From Chlorella sorokiniana (taxonomy: Eukaryota > Chlorophyta > Trebouxiophyceae > Chlorellales > Chlorellaceae), in the NCBI GenBank assembly GCA_025917655.1, contig CP084615.1, positions 992,001-1,056,000 on the forward strand: DNA of 64,000 bases, in the 5' to 3' direction. Shown here in pieces: positions 53,101 to 64,000 of this stretch (the first letter of the stretch is position 1; each line of letters opens with the position of its first letter). The notes under the pieces are model-generated. The model searched no databases. It was not told the origin of the DNA and was given only the letters and a program-made list of their open reading frames with translations. The translations under genes and the position numbers were made by a program.

Positions 53101-53963
53101 AGCGGCTCTGGTCTGGGGCGGCGGCTCACCCAGGCCGCGGAACACGTCTCCGCGCGCATCGGCCAGCGTCTTGCCCTGCTCCCGCGTCACGCTGACTGCC
53201 AGCTCGTCCATGTGCCGGTTGATGAGCTCCTGGGGGGCGAGGGGAGGGGCAACAGGAGGAGCAGCAGGCTAGCATGAAGCTCTGGTCGGGCAAGGGAGGG
53301 GAGCAGATGCAGGCTGGACCCGCGCTTCGCGCAGCCAGGGTCCGCCCTCGCCCCGTCGCACCTGCAGCTTCAGCATGACGCGGGCGCGCTGCGGCACAGG
53401 GGTGGCCCGCCACTTGGGGAACGCGTCCTTGCAAGACTGTACCGCGGCGTTGAACTCCTCTGGGGTGCACAGCGGCAGGCGGGACACCACTTCCTGCGAA
53501 AGGCAGGGGCAGCGATGTGGCGGGGGCATAAGCGGCAGGTGCTGGCCCCTGACAGGTGTGCCGCAAAGGCGCGTGCCCAAAGCCGAGCCCTCGGTGCAGC
53601 ATGCCGCTGCGCAGCAGCTGGCTTCCGCGAGAGATGCTCCCGCAAGCTGCGGGCGGGTTTGCGCGCCTGGGTGGCTGGGTTCTTGACGTCGACCCACTCG
53701 CTGGTCTTGGATTCCACAAATTGACCATCGATAAGGAGCTTGACCGTGGACTGCAGGGCGGAGAGGTCAGGGAAGGGGGCACAGTGAACCGCAGCAGGTG
53801 CGGGGGAGGAGCGGGTGGGGCGGCCAGCGGACAGCCGCCCCTGGGCTGTAGCGAGACGCACCGTCGGTACTGCAATGGGCTCTGGTGCCCCTGCAAAGCC
53901 TCTGCTGGACAGGGCAAGGGCCAGTGAGGGGCCCCGCTTGATCTTGGAGGCGAAGCGCAACAT
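50117..53963 (-). CDS. ALDH6: Methylmalonate-semialdehyde dehydrogenase (CoA-acylating), mitochondrial
   Basis: Oxidises methylmalonate and malonate semialdehydes to propionyl- or acetyl-CoA in valine and pyrimidine breakdown. Start at 53963: [20 protein letters not shown], a basic, hydroxylated mitochondrial transit peptide. Family blocks follow: [57 protein letters not shown] near 52790, [11 protein letters not shown] near 52530, [20 protein letters not shown] near 51860, and the catalytic Cys in [15 protein letters not shown] near 51795. Then [14 protein letters not shown] near 51105, [17 protein letters not shown] near 50810, and [20 protein letters not shown] near 50400. One base is missing at C4 52513-52516, C5 51750-51754 and C4 50774-50777. 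The last residues after TQSWKDADA are unclear, so the end lies between 50056 and 50280. About 15 exons. Confidence 0.92.
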
Positions 53964-54173
53964 GACGCCTCCCTGCGCTTCTAACCGGCCCAACCCCTGT
54001 TCCTTGATGATCGATCACGGCTCGGATCGCCGTCCGCCACAAAGGCCACAGAGCTTTGCCCGCCTGTACAGCACGCGATACTGGTACACTCCGAAGGGGA
54101 CCGATGCTCAACCTCATTCCGCATTGAACCGCATATAATTGATTTGATTCATTGCAGAACCTAATCTGCCGCA
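53964..54173. promoter_or_regulatory. Bidirectional promoter region, ALDH6 / epsin
   Basis: Only 210 bases separate the two divergent start codons. A TATA-like CATATAATT lies at about 54132-54140, 35-40 bases before the epsin ATG, so it may instead be an initiator or UTR feature. Confidence 0.35.
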
Positions 54174-55438
54174 ATGGACAAGCTCAAAGAGGTCGATTGG
54201 CGCGGTCTGTATAAGACCGCAACTCAGAAGGTCAAGAAATACACTCTGAACCTGACAGACTTGGAGATCAAGGTTGAAGAGGCCACCAACAGCGAGACCT
54301 GGGGTGCGTGTGCCGCCAGATCGCGTCCGGCCTTCCTTGCCGGGCTGCACGCACACTGCTGATGCCGCCCGAGGGCCACAAAAAAACAGTGGAAAGGCGC
54401 AGACAACGCAACGGCTGCCGCAGAGCGGCGGGCGGCGGCGGCAGCAAAGTGTCAAACCCCGGCGCCCGCTGCAGACCACCCGCTGCAGCCCACTGACTCC
54501 AACTTCTGCTCCTCTTGCAGGCCCGCATGGCAGTGTGATGAACGGTGGGTCCACAACCCTGCTGCCCGGGCCCTAGCCTGCACATCGGCACCTGCTGTCT
54601 TCCTGCATCCCCGAGCCGCCCGCCCCCGCCCCATCCCCCACCCCACCCCCTCCCACCCTTGTCATCCCTGCAGAGATTGCGGACGCGGCATACGACCCCG
54701 AGAACTACCGCCAGGTGATGGGCGTGCTGGCGCGGCGGCTGCAGGAGCGCGACGACAACTGGCGCATGTGCTACAAGGCGCTGCTGCTGCTGGAGCACCT
54801 GCTCAAGCACGGGCCGGGCAAGATTGTGGGCGACGTGCAGAGCTCCGCCTCCGTGCTGGACCGGCTGACGCACTTTGAGTACAAGGACGCCAACATGCGG
54901 GACCATGGTGCGCGCGCCTGCCGACGGGGCTGCCGCGGTGAAGGGCGGGAGCTGCTGCGGGAGCCCCAGCGTGCCGCTGGCACCAGCCGCGGCAGCACTG
55001 CGACGCGCAAGTGTTGACAGCAAGGAGCCCCGCTGCTCGTTCCGCAGGCGTCAACGTGCGGCACCGTGCCAAGGAGATCCTGGACCTGGTGAACAGCCCG
55101 GAGCGGCTGCGGGAGGAGCGCGAGAAGGTGGGGGCGGCGGGCAGGGTGGTGCAAGCCTCGTGTAGCCAGTGCCCGACAGAGCGTGCAGCCGCCGCCAAAG
55201 CCGGGCGGGCGCAGGCTGCCGGAGGTTGCAGGGCCCGGCTGCCCTGCTCAGGCTGCATCCTCACGCTTGCCAGCCTGAGCCGCACGCGTGTGCCCCTGCA
55301 CCGGCAGGCCAGGGCCAACCGAGCCAAGTACCGCGGCGTGTCGGCCGACCAGCTGCGGGGCCAGTCGTTTGGTCGCTCCGGCTCCGACCTCTACAGCAGC
55401 AGCACCAGCGGCAGCCTCTTCCCGGGGGGCCCTCAGGC

Positions 55439-55469
<31 letters not shown>

Positions 55470-56879
55470 ACCGCTACGGCGGATTTGGCAGCGGGGGGTC
55501 TGGGTGGCGCGAGCCGCAGGTATGGGTTGCAGCAGGGCGCAGCGCACGGTGCACAGACGATGCCTGGCGGGTGCCTGACCCATGTGCCGCGTGGCCGCTG
55601 CCGCTGCATCCCTTACGCGCCACAGCAAAGCGATCGCTGCCCCCTTGCCTGCCTGGTGCGCAGGACCGACTCCTATGATGAGACAGCAGAGGGCGCGCAC
55701 TACATCTCCAAGCGCGCGGCGGCGGCGGCGGCGACACGGCGACACCCCCTCCGAAGAGCAGGCCTTGGCCGCCACTCAGGCCCGCATCGATCGCTTGAAG
55801 CTTGCGGAGGACAAGCATGCTGCTGCTGCAGCCGAGAGTGAGTTCCCTGGCGAGGCACGGCTGTAGCCCAGCGGCAGCCTCCTGCCGCTGCAGCCCCGCT
55901 TGTGACGGCTGCCGCCTGCAGGGGGTTCTCACGCCTTGCACCCCCACCCCGCAGGCGCCGAGAGCAAGAAGAAGCTGACAGATGTGCGGGTCAACCCCAA
56001 GATCGCCGCTTCGCTGGGCCTGAAGCTGCCGGCTGCAGCGCCCCCAAGCCTCCCGCGTCGCTGGGCGCCGCCCCAGCCGCTGCGGCCGCCCCTCGGCCCT
56101 GGATCTGCTGGGAGGGCTGGATGACCCAGCCCCGGCCCAGCCTGCAGCAGCACCCGCGGCGGCAGCCGTGCCTAGCTTTGATCCCTTTGCTGCGCCCGCA
56201 GCGCCCGCTCCTGCTCAGCAGGGCGGCTGGGACGCATTTGGCGGCGGCGGCGCTGCACCGGCGCCGCCGCCGCCCGCAGCTGCCCCGCTGGACATGCTGG
56301 GTGGGCTGGATTTTGGCGCTGCCACATCGCCTGCACCGGCCGCTGCTCCGTTCTCGCAGCCAGCGGCGGCGTCGGCAGACCCCTTCGCCGCGTTTGCCGC
56401 TCCGCCTGCCCCGCCCGCCCGGCCCACGCCTGCGGCGCCGCTGCCCACGGTGGCGGCGGGCGTTCCTGCTGCGCTGCCCGAGGACATGTTCTCAGACCTG
56501 ACAGGCATCGGCAGCCGGGGGCGGCAGCCCATGGGGCAGGGCCAGCACGGCGGCGCCGCTGGCGCCGCACCAGGCTCCGCCCTGGGCGGGCTGGCCGCAG
56601 CAGGCGCCACGGCGGGCTGGGGCCTGCCTGCCGCCTCCCCGCCCAGCCCCGCCGGCGGCTTTGGCAGCTTCAGCGGCGGCGCGGCGCCCAACGCCACAGC
56701 ATTCTCCAATGGCACGGGGCTGGCGGGGCCTGGTGTGGGCGCGCAGCTGGGGGACCACAGCATGCGCGGCAGGCCAGCCACGGCCGCACCGGCAGCGTCG
56801 ACTTTGGCAGCCTCAGCTACAGCAGCGGGCAGCAGGGGGCGCCTCCGCTGCCGACCCTTTTGCTGACCTGCTGGGGTGA
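54174..56879 (+). CDS. Epsin (ENTH domain, clathrin adaptor)
   Basis: Binds phosphoinositides and clathrin adaptors at budding vesicles. The ENTH domain begins soon after the ATG at 54174: KKYTLNLTDLEIKVEEATNS, ETWGPHGSVMNEIADAAYDP (exon junctions near 54305 and 54545), YRQVMGVLARRLQERDDNWR, YKALLLLEHLLKHGPGKIV, and VNVRHRAKEILDLVNSPERL. The rest is disordered, rich in Ala, Pro and Gly, with AP-2/EH-type short motifs: FDPF near 56175, DAFGGG near 56230, DPFAAF near 56385 and DPFADLLG at the very end (56879). An exon near 55430 holds a polyalanine tract from a GCG repeat. One base is short in the G5 run 56835-56839, and at least one more in the exon near 55700. Confidence 0.9.
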
Positions 56880-57121
56880 GGGCCAGCCGGCCACGGTGGA
56901 GTTCGCTGACGAGGGGCACCCGGAGGGGGCCCACCAGCCTGCGACCAGCTGCCTGTGGTGCATGCGCTCAGATGTGGGCAGCCAGCCACCCGCTTGAAAC
57001 ACTCAACCTCCCTCTCCTTTTGTTCCCCCAACCTCGTTTCCTGGCCATCCGCTCATTTCCTCTTGAGCTGCACTGCCTTGTCGTGCTCTGCCTCTTTAAC
57101 AGTCCCACACTTGCCAAGGCC

Positions 57122-59781
57122 TCAACAAGGGCTGCTGCCGAGCGCATGTGCCCTGGCATCAGCCGCCTCACGGGGCTCAGCATCCGCCCCGCTGCCCAGA
57201 CGGGTTGGAAGAAGTACACCGCTCGAGCGGCGGTGCAGAGCAGCGGGTCGTGTGGTCCCCGCGGCAGAAGGTGGCCCCGGCGTGAGCCCGGCCTCGCCGC
57301 GGCTGATGGCGGCGCCGCTGGCGGTGCAGTAGAGGGACAGCAGCTGGCTGCGCCGCAGCCGGTGGCCACGGCGGCGCCGCCCGCCACAAACGCGGGCTGG
57401 TAGATGGCGGCGATGCGGGGCGGCGCCGCCGTGGCCCAGCAGGCGGTGCAGCGGCTGCCCTGGGGAGCGCAGGTCATGCAGCAGCACGGCGGGGTCGTGG
57501 CTGGCGCTGAGCAGCACGTGGGGGCTGGCGGGGTGCCAGCGCAGGCAGTTGAGCGCGCTGGCGGCGGCGCCCTCCACCGCCAGGCTGGCGCCGCTGCTGG
57601 GCGCCTGCCGCGCGTCCACCACGCACAGCCGCCGGTCGTTGCCGCAGGAGGCGAAGACGCGGCCGCCGCCGCCGTCTCCGCCGCACGGCTGCCAGCGCGC
57701 GCACTTGACGACGCCGTCGTGCAGGTCGTCGTACCGCTGTACGGCAGACAGGCTGGCGGTACTGCCGCCGCCGCCCAGGCTGCTCACAGCCAGCGTGCCG
57801 TCCTTGCTGGCAGTCAGCAACCAGCCGCCGCGCTCGTGCAGCGAGAAGATGCCGCCTGCACACAGGAAGCCGGCTTGGTGGGCGGGATGCAGCAGCGGGC
57901 ATGCAAAACGCATGCCGCATGTGGCAGCTCAGGCTGTGCTGCTGGCATCGCAGTCAGCAAACCAGCAGGCTGCAGTGGCTGGGAGGGCACGCCAGCTGTC
58001 ACCCGAGTGCAGGTCTTCTGAGCGCGCCAGGCACCGCGGCACCGCGCCGCGCGCGCCCGCCCGCCTCAGTCGCCACGCGGCCAAGGTCCCACAGCGCTGC
58101 CACGCCGTCGTTGCCCGCTGTGAGCAGCAGTGGCGTGCGGTCGCCGCCGCTGCTGTCCGCGGCCGCCGACGCAAACTGCACGTCGCTGACCCAGCCCCGG
58201 TGCAGCTTGTGGCTGAGCAGCGGCGGAGCGGGCGTGTCGGGCGCCAGCCCCCGCCCTCCAGCTCAGCGCTGCCCAGCACGCTCACCACGCCGTCCTTGCC
58301 CCCGGCCTGTGGTGCGTGGGTTGGGCACAGGGCGCGACCCTCTTGGCTGCTGGGACAGACGCCGTCACATGCCCTTGTCGCTGCGCCACAGCTCCCAAAA
58401 GGGGCCAAATCCGGCAGGTGGCGCGACGCCAGCTTCATACCCCCGCTGCATCCTCGCTCACCGCCACCAACCCTGGCCGCCAGTCCACCGAGTAGGCGCG
58501 CGCCAGGGCGGGGTCGTGGAGGCAGCCCGACAGGCGCCGGAAGCCCGACACTTGGGTGCCAGGGGGCGCAGCTTCAAAGACGCCCACCCGCCCACCGCCG
58601 CTCGCGTCGGTGGCGGTGGGCGGTGCCGCCAGCACCTCACACACGTACTGCCTCACAGAGCTGTCGTCGTACTGCAGCTCCTGCTCCGGTGCAGGCTCCT
58701 CCTCGAGCTGCTGCGCTGACAATTGACCGCCAAGCACTGAGCTATCACGGGCAGCCTCAGTGCCGCCACGATGCCGGCTTGAGCGGCGTACGGCCTGGGG
58801 CGCCCGTTCGGCGGCGGGGTCACGCCTGCGGGGCGGCCGCCTTGCTGCTGGCAGCGCGGGCTGCTTCAGTGCCGCTGCAGGCGCCCCCAGGCCCATGCTG
58901 AGCATGACCTGCACCAGGGCAGCGGGGACGGCAGCGGGCGCGAGTTGCGGGAGCCAGCCTGCAGCTGCGTGAAGGAGCCAGGGCTCATGCACGCACCAAA
59001 AGTACTTCAAGCGCTGGCAGTGCCCCCTGTGCCTTGCGCACCTCCTGGTTGCGGCGTATGCGCTCCAGCCGCTGCTGCTCGTACGCCGTGAGGGCCCCGC
59101 CCGCCGGGCGCTACCTGCTGGCAGCGTCGCGCCTGATGGTGCATGCGGTGCTGCTGCCTCTGTCGCCGGACTGCAGCGCTCCCCGTCGCTGCCTGCCTCG
59201 CCTGCTCCTGGGCTCCCAGAACCCGGGACGCGCCCCTGCTGCTCTCGATGCTTGTCAAACGAGGGATTCGCGTGCGCCGCATTGGCGGTGACATCTTCAG
59301 CCTGCTGCGGGACCGTTGCAGGCTCGGCCTGGTGTGGTCCATGCCCAGTGCCTCCTGGTCGGCTGTGGTGAGCCTGCTGCTGTGCATGCTGCTGCTGCGC
59401 TACGCAATCTGATCGTGGCTCTGCCTCTGCGCACAAGGGCTGACGGGCCTGCTGCGCTGCTTCCTCCTGGGCGAAGCAAGCTGCGGCAAGGTCTTGACCC
59501 TGGAGCTCCTGATGCGGGCATTCCCCATCCCTTGGCAGCTCGCACCCGATATGTTGGTGGGATGCAAAGCTGGCCAGACAAGGCTGTTGCTGCTGCTGCC
59601 TGTTGTTGTCTGTCTGCTCTGCCACCACCGCCGCTGGGTCGTCCAGCTCACGGCAGCCACTGCTGGAGCCTGCACGATGCGTTGCAGGGCTGGATTGCGG
59701 CTGAAAGGGCCGCGTTAGAAGTGTAAAGAAAGAGTGAAGGGAGCGCTGCTTGAGTGCGTCGAGGTCTGCCTTGCGCTTCAT
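57122..59781 (-). CDS. CMR1/WDR76-type WD40 protein with an N-terminal PIP box
   Basis: Start at 59781: MKRKADLDALKQRSLHSFFT. Residues 12-19 (QRSLHSFF) fit the PCNA-interacting QxxLxxFF box exactly. A long Gln/Ala-rich region follows, then the family's pre-propeller block AYEQQRLERIRRNQE (near 59060), MLSMGLGAPAAALK and RRSSRHRG. The seven-blade WD40 propeller covers RAYSVDWRPGLVAVS (near 58490), LLLTAGNDGVAALWDLG (near 58110), GGWLLTASKDGTLAVSS (near 57820), FASCGNDRRLCVVDARQA (near 57640) and LLSASHDPAVLLHDLRSPGQ (near 57490). Yeast Cmr1 and human WDR76 bind damaged or modified DNA/chromatin and Cul4-DDB1. The C-terminal exon shifts frame more than once (57170-57420), so the end is approximate. 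Confidence 0.8.
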
Positions 59782-60031
59782 GCTGCCCCAGCATCGGCAC
59801 TGGCTTAGGTCTTACTCAGGCTCTCTGGACCTTCAAAACAAGGCGGGACGGGCCGATTGCGGGACACGCAGTACGTGTGCCCTGTGCAGGGGCTTCACGG
59901 CGGATTGCCAGTGATGTTGACACTCGGCGTCGCTTCTGATCATATTCTCGGATGTCTTTCCGTCCACTGCTGCCTTGCCTGCCTGCACTGCCAGAATTTA
60001 ACGTGCCAGGACTTTGAGACCTTGCATCCCT
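59782..60031. promoter_or_regulatory. Bidirectional promoter region, CMR1-like / GRAM gene
   Basis: Two hundred and fifty bases between divergent starts. No TATA box or known motif was recognised. Confidence 0.3.
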
Positions 60032-61397
60032 ATGAACCGAGAAGACAGCATGTCGTCGTTTGAAAAAGTTGAGCTAGACGCTGCAGAGTCTGAAAAACCC
60101 TCGCCTCCCAGTGCCCCTCCTGTGGCTCCTGTCGAGCCTGCCGTTGACAATGCCACGACGGGAGACACCAGAGAAACAGCAGGAAGCAGCACGGCAGCCG
60201 GCACACCGCCGACACCAGCTGCCGCCACGAGAGCGGCTGCAGGCGCCGACGCTGCTAGCAGCAGCCCCTCGTCACAAGCAGCTGCTGCGCTGCAGTCAGT
60301 GTTTGGCTTCCTTGGAGGCAGCCCTGCTGCCGCAGAGCAACAGGGAGAGCAAGCCAAGCCTGCTGAGGGCAGCGAGGCAACAGCGGGTGGCGCAGCTGGC
60401 GCCCAGCTTGACGCTCCTGCCGCCGACCCCGTCGCCGAGTTTGAGCGTGAGGCCATGGATGCCGCCATCAAGGCGGAGGAGGCAGTGAAGGAGGTGAGTG
60501 GAAGGGGGATCTGGGGGTGGCGGCAAAGCAGCCCAGGCGTGGTGCTGCAAGGGCGGATGCGCCGACCGGCTATGCTCACCGCTGCGCCCCTGCAGGTTGG
60601 CCAGAAGCTGCTGCACGGCGCAGCGGAGGCCAAGGAGAGCATCGCCTCGCTGGCGCAGGGCTTCAGCTCCTGGTGGAGCAAGCTCGACCCGGCAGCGGAG
60701 GGCGGCAGCGGCGGCGGCGGCGTGGGCGGCGGCGCCGCCGCCAGCGCGGCCCGGACGCAGGACGTGCAGCAGGCGGCGCAGGCGCTGGGGCTGGAGGGCG
60801 GCGAGACTGTGCTGGAGTCTTTTGCCTGCCAGCTGCTGCAGACCTACACATGCTCCTCCAACTTCTTCACGCCCGTGCGACAGGCAAGCCCTGCCAGCGC
60901 GTGTGTGCTGACCTGTCGTTGAACCTGCGTGGCGTTCGAGCGCTCCGCTGCACCTTGGGTGCTCTGCACATCGCTATTAGTTGAAGGGTTCTGGTTGTGG
61001 CTGCAGATTGCCTTCCCCGGCAGCCTGCACGTCACCAGCCAGCGGCTCTGCTTCACGTTTGAGGAGAAGGGGGTGGCGCCCATCAAGCTTGCGGGCAAGG
61101 CCATCAAGTCTGTTGCCAAGCTGGCAGCAGACGTGCAGAAAGGTGTGCCATGCACCCTGTGCCGCTGCTTCTGCTCCGATCGCTGCTGGGAAGCCTCTTG
61201 AAGGCAAGCTCATTGCCAAGCTGTTGAATTGCCTGCCCACCACCGTGCCACCCCCACCACCGCCAGGCGTGCCTGAGCGGCTGGAGCTGCAGCTGGATGC
61301 GGCGGGGCAGACGCTGGTGCTGGCCCGTTTTGCCCTGGCTGACATGGAGATGGACTCGGCGCTGGCCCTGCTGGAGCACCTGGCGGAGGATGACTGA
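60032..61397 (+). CDS. GRAM-domain protein
   Basis: The ATG at 60032 (MNREDSMSSFEKVELDAAES) starts a disordered Ala/Pro/Glu-rich N terminus of about 150 residues. A helical stretch follows (EFEREAMDAAIKAEEAVKE and LLHGAAEAKESIASLAQGFS). The GRAM domain spans ESFACQLLQTYTCSSNFFTP near 60815, then, after an intron, IAFPGSLHVTSQRLCFTFEE near 61010 and VAPIKLAGKAIKSVAKL. The last exon reads LARFALADMEMDSALALLEH and ends at 61397. GRAM domains bind lipids or proteins at membranes. Only the first strands are strongly conserved here. An internal ATG at 60050 is an alternative start. A TGTAA, the green-algal poly(A) signal, lies near 61444, about 50 bases after the stop. Confidence 0.75.
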
Positions 61398-62235
61398 TGA
61401 TGAGTCGGGCATGGCCTGCTCCGTTGTGCTCCTCTCCACCCATGTAATGTATGCTTGCGTGCCTGTTGTTGCTCTGGCTTCATGCGCGAGATGGACAGTA
61501 GGATTGTCTGTTGGAAGGAATGGCCTGCCCACCTGAATGAACCCAGAGAGAAAGATGTGTGGCCGCCACCTGGCCGCGAGCGCTGCGACCGCGCTGAGGA
61601 ATGGCAAGGCAGATGCCGACCCCAGTCACCCATTTGATCCACTCTCAGGATTTCTTAGCGAACTGAGTCCAGCTATTTGATGACGAGCTCTTTGTTGCTC
61701 CTCGCACCCACCTTCTCACACCGAGGGTTCGCAGGTAGGAGCACCGGGAGTGTTTGTCGGCTTTAAGGGCCATGCACAGCTGTGGAAATCGCAATTCGAA
61801 TGCCGCGATCTCGCTCAGGAACTGCTGGCACAGGGTGCCGCTGCCGCCACATACCCGCTGCGGCCGAGTCATCTCCTTTTGTGCTGATGCAGGCTACAGG
61901 CCAGCGGTCAGCTGCAGGGCAGGTCAGGATCAAGTGCTCCAGCAACAAACATACAGGCCTGGCCGTTCACGCCGCTGCTTGCAACTGCAAGCCAGCAAAC
62001 CTGGTAAGACGGGTGAAGTTTGTTGGGTTTGAGGTTCGTGAGCTGTAGCTGTATTTGCTTACGAGCAGGACGCCCTGCTTGCAGACAACCATGTTCTAGA
62101 CTCACAAGGTGCGCATGAAAGTGCCAGCCAGTCTACCGACGAGGCTGCCCCAGCAGCTGGCACCTCAAATCGGCAAGGGAGTGGCTGGAAGCAACCATTG
62201 TTCCAGGCAAGCCTTGGTTCCGGAATGAGAAACGC
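61398..62235. other. Intergenic or weakly supported region
   Basis: Contains the 3' UTR of the GRAM gene and, from about 62070 to 62196, a plus-strand exon-like frame (DALLADNHVLDSQGAHESAS onward, ending TTCCAG|GCAAGC) that may be an earlier exon of the next gene. A 75-residue minus-strand frame at 61645-61872 has no known domain. Nothing else was seen. Confidence 0.3.
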
Positions 62236-62912
62236 ATGGCTGCAGGCCGGCATAGCCGCAGGCAGACAGCCAAGCCGGCCAGCTGCAGGCAGACAGCTCA
62301 CCGCTTGCATGGGCGCCTGGTGCAGGGCTCCCCGTCGACGCGGTCTGTGCTGGCGCTGGGCGGCTCCGTGGCTCTGGTGGTCGCGCTCACCGTCTTCCGT
62401 CGTGAAATTGCGCCGGTGAGGCACTGGGACTTGGACCGCAACCCGCTCTCTCGCAGTTTTCGTCTGCATCCCCTGCGTTCCCGGCTTGCCGCGCAACGAG
62501 CGGGCCCACCAGGCGGGGCATGGGTGCGGCCTGTGTGTGCGCAGGTGTTCAGGTGGCTGATCATACAGATCAACACGCTGACGGACAAGGAGGTGATCCG
62601 GGAGGGCAACATAGAGAGCGCGCTGACCCTGGCGGTAGTGGCTCTGTCCATCTACTGGAGCTACGTGGACTGGCAGAGCAACCGGTCGGCGGTGACACCA
62701 GCGCTGCACCCGGCGAAGGCGGCGGCGAGGGCAGCGGCACAGCAGCGTTCACCGACCTGGAGCAGCGGCTGGCCGGCGCGGAGCAGCGGCTGGCAGCCAT
62801 GGAGGCGCGGCTGCAGAGCGCCGAGCGTGAACTGCAGGCGCTGCGGTCGACAGGAGGCGGGGAAGCGCAAAGCCGCAAGCGAGAGCAGGAGCTGGCAGAG
62901 AAGCAGCGCTGA
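62236..62912 (+). CDS. Unknown protein with two membrane helices and a C-terminal coiled coil
   Basis: Exon 1 (start taken at 62236, but it may begin earlier) encodes a hydrophobic helix, VLALGGSVALVVALTVF, followed by RREIAPV. The next exon, after a GT-AG intron (62416-62544), reads FRWLIIQINTLTDKEVIREG, then a second hydrophobic segment LTLAVVALSIYWSYVDW. One base must be gained near 62685 to enter the last part, FTDLEQRLAGAEQRLAAMEA, a heptad coiled coil ending ELAEKQR at 62912. This looks like a small organellar or ER membrane protein. I do not recognise the family. The conserved look of the middle exon makes the gene likely real. Confidence 0.5.
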
Positions 62913-63009
62913 TGCCGTTGGGTGCATGAGAACCTGTTACCTTGGCACCTGGCGCCAGCGATGTGAACATTGTGGAAGGAAACGCCCCACCGCCTTCCTG
63001 GGTATCTGA

Positions 63010-63741
63010 ATGCCGCCACGCCACATCACTGCACATCATTGCATTGTTCGTGAAGTGCGTCTTCGTCCCCTGTTGGGCATTGTAAAGCTTTTGCTTTGTC
63101 GGCTGGCAGCCGCCGATAACTGCACCTCTCGAGAACTCGCGTCCGCAAACCCTTGTCTGCACGTGGTCCGACATGCTGCTTTGCTCAAGGCGGCTGAAAG
63201 TGAAAATTTATCAAGCAACGAGATAGGCGAAGTTGAAGTAGTAGGGCCATTGCCGCAGGTCGGCGCTGCGTGGCACGGCGCTGCGACAGCAGTGCATGCG
63301 AGGCCGCAGTCCAGCCTGAGGGCACGTGCAGCGAATCACAAGATGGATGAAATCAAGAGGCATGCTAGGGAGCTTCAAGAAAGGCTGGCAGATCTACATG
63401 CGGCCTTCAGCCAAACCACCGCCGCTGCTGAGGTGGGAAGCCGGTCCGCGGTGCAGGGTCTGTTGCAATCCAATGCTGACATTGAAACCCTTGTCCCTGA
63501 TAGTCATTTTTACAAGCTGGAGACAGCTACCCTGTTCTTGCAGAAAGACCCATCAGAAGCGGCCATGCATTGGCAGCGTGAGTGGGGCGAGCAGGCACGT
63601 GCCGTGAATGAGGCGGCCGCACTCCTGAAGCATGGGAAAGTGGGCCTCCACACAGCCGCCACGCTCTCTGCAGCAGACAGGGCGGCAGGGAGGCTGCAGT
63701 CACAGCTGAACAGTTGGCAGCCTGGGGGAGGCGGCCGATGA
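63010..63741 (+). CDS. Unknown intronless helical protein (up to 243 residues)
   Basis: One open frame from 63010 to 63741. The first hundred residues look unlike protein. From the internal ATG at 63343 the sequence is well-behaved and helical: MDEIKRHARELQERLADLHA, QGLLQSNADIETLVPDSHFY, LETATLFLQKDPSEAAMHW and AAALLKHGKVGLHTAATLSA. No signal, membrane helix or domain was recognised. The true start may be 63343 or the codon near 63172. The length and even composition are unusual for a chance frame in this window. Confidence 0.45.
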   Translation: MPPRHITAHHCIVREVRLRPLLGIVKLLLCRLAAADNCTSRELASANPCLHVVRHAALLKAAESENLSSNEIGEVEVVGPLPQVGAAWHGAATAVHARPQSSLRARAANHKMDEIKRHARELQERLADLHAAFSQTTAAAEVGSRSAVQGLLQSNADIETLVPDSHFYKLETATLFLQKDPSEAAMHWQREWGEQARAVNEAAALLKHGKVGLHTAATLSAADRAAGRLQSQLNSWQPGGGGR

Positions 63742-64000
63742 GTTTCCTGCAAGGCACGCTTGCTGTTGGATGTCCCCATGCGAGGCGCTGCATTGGAAGA
63801 AGCTCCCTGTGCAAGACAAGCACATGTGCAGCAGCGCATGTGAAGGTTCTGGCCGCCATCTGGATTTTGAAATGGAAGAAAGGAGGAGGACGTGGTCTTC
63901 TGTCGTGAAGAAACCAATGACCCTGTACACTCCTCAAAAGTCTCGGCTTGCATTGACCTACTTGGACTGATAGCCAGTTGTTCGGACTGGCCCAGACAGC

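Overview
This is nuclear DNA of a green alga, most likely a Chlorella-like trebouxiophyte. The sequence is GC-rich. Most genes are cut by many short introns (roughly 60-300 bases) of the GT-AG type, and at least three introns start with GC. Genes are densely packed on both strands, often head to head with 200-350 bases between start codons. The gene content is plant-like eukaryotic: TAF13, IMP4, Su(z)12, APH-1, Ste24, epsin, ALDH6, and a dynamin with PH and GED domains. I saw no rRNA, tRNA, CRISPR, provirus or autonomous transposon.

Layout. 0.5-13 kb, minus strand: a secreted von Willebrand A protein, a ubiquitin-specific protease, a leucine-rich-repeat protein, then a phytanoyl-CoA dioxygenase-like and a SAM methyltransferase module that probably form one fused protein. 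13-23.4 kb, plus strand: TAF13, a long SPATA20/YyaL-type thioredoxin-fold protein, a GT14 glycosyltransferase and a small unknown gene. 23.8-29.2 kb: APH-1 (minus), head to head with a dynamin-2-type gene (plus) that has no GTPase domain here. 29.3-33.5 kb, minus: Ste24 CAAX protease and IMP4. 33.7-37.7 kb: a tandem array of three related small coiled-coil, tail-anchored proteins of unknown function. One copy looks broken, its tail replaced by an inverted duplication. 38-41 kb: Su(z)12/EMF2 PRC2 subunit (minus). 41.2-47.8 kb: GH31 alpha-glucosidase with a trefoil domain (plus). 48.2-49.9 kb: unknown gene. 50-54 kb: mitochondrial methylmalonate-semialdehyde dehydrogenase (minus). 54.2-56.9 kb: epsin (plus). 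57.1-59.8 kb: a CMR1/WDR76 WD40 protein with an N-terminal PCNA-binding (PIP) box (minus). 60-61.4 kb: GRAM-domain protein (plus). 62.2-63.7 kb: two unknown plus-strand genes.

The genes do not form one pathway. Themes that recur are membrane traffic (dynamin, epsin, GRAM, Ste24, APH-1) and chromatin or nuclear processes (TAF13, Su(z)12, CMR1, IMP4). The candidates for something undescribed are the coiled-coil array, the methyltransferase-PhyH fusion, the dynamin lacking a G domain, and the PIP box on CMR1.

A caution on quality: more than twenty coding exons, many in strongly conserved genes, need exactly one extra base, nearly always in a G or C run, to keep frame. The consistent direction points to homopolymer shortening in the assembly rather than to pseudogenes. 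Exon lists and exact ends given here are therefore approximate.
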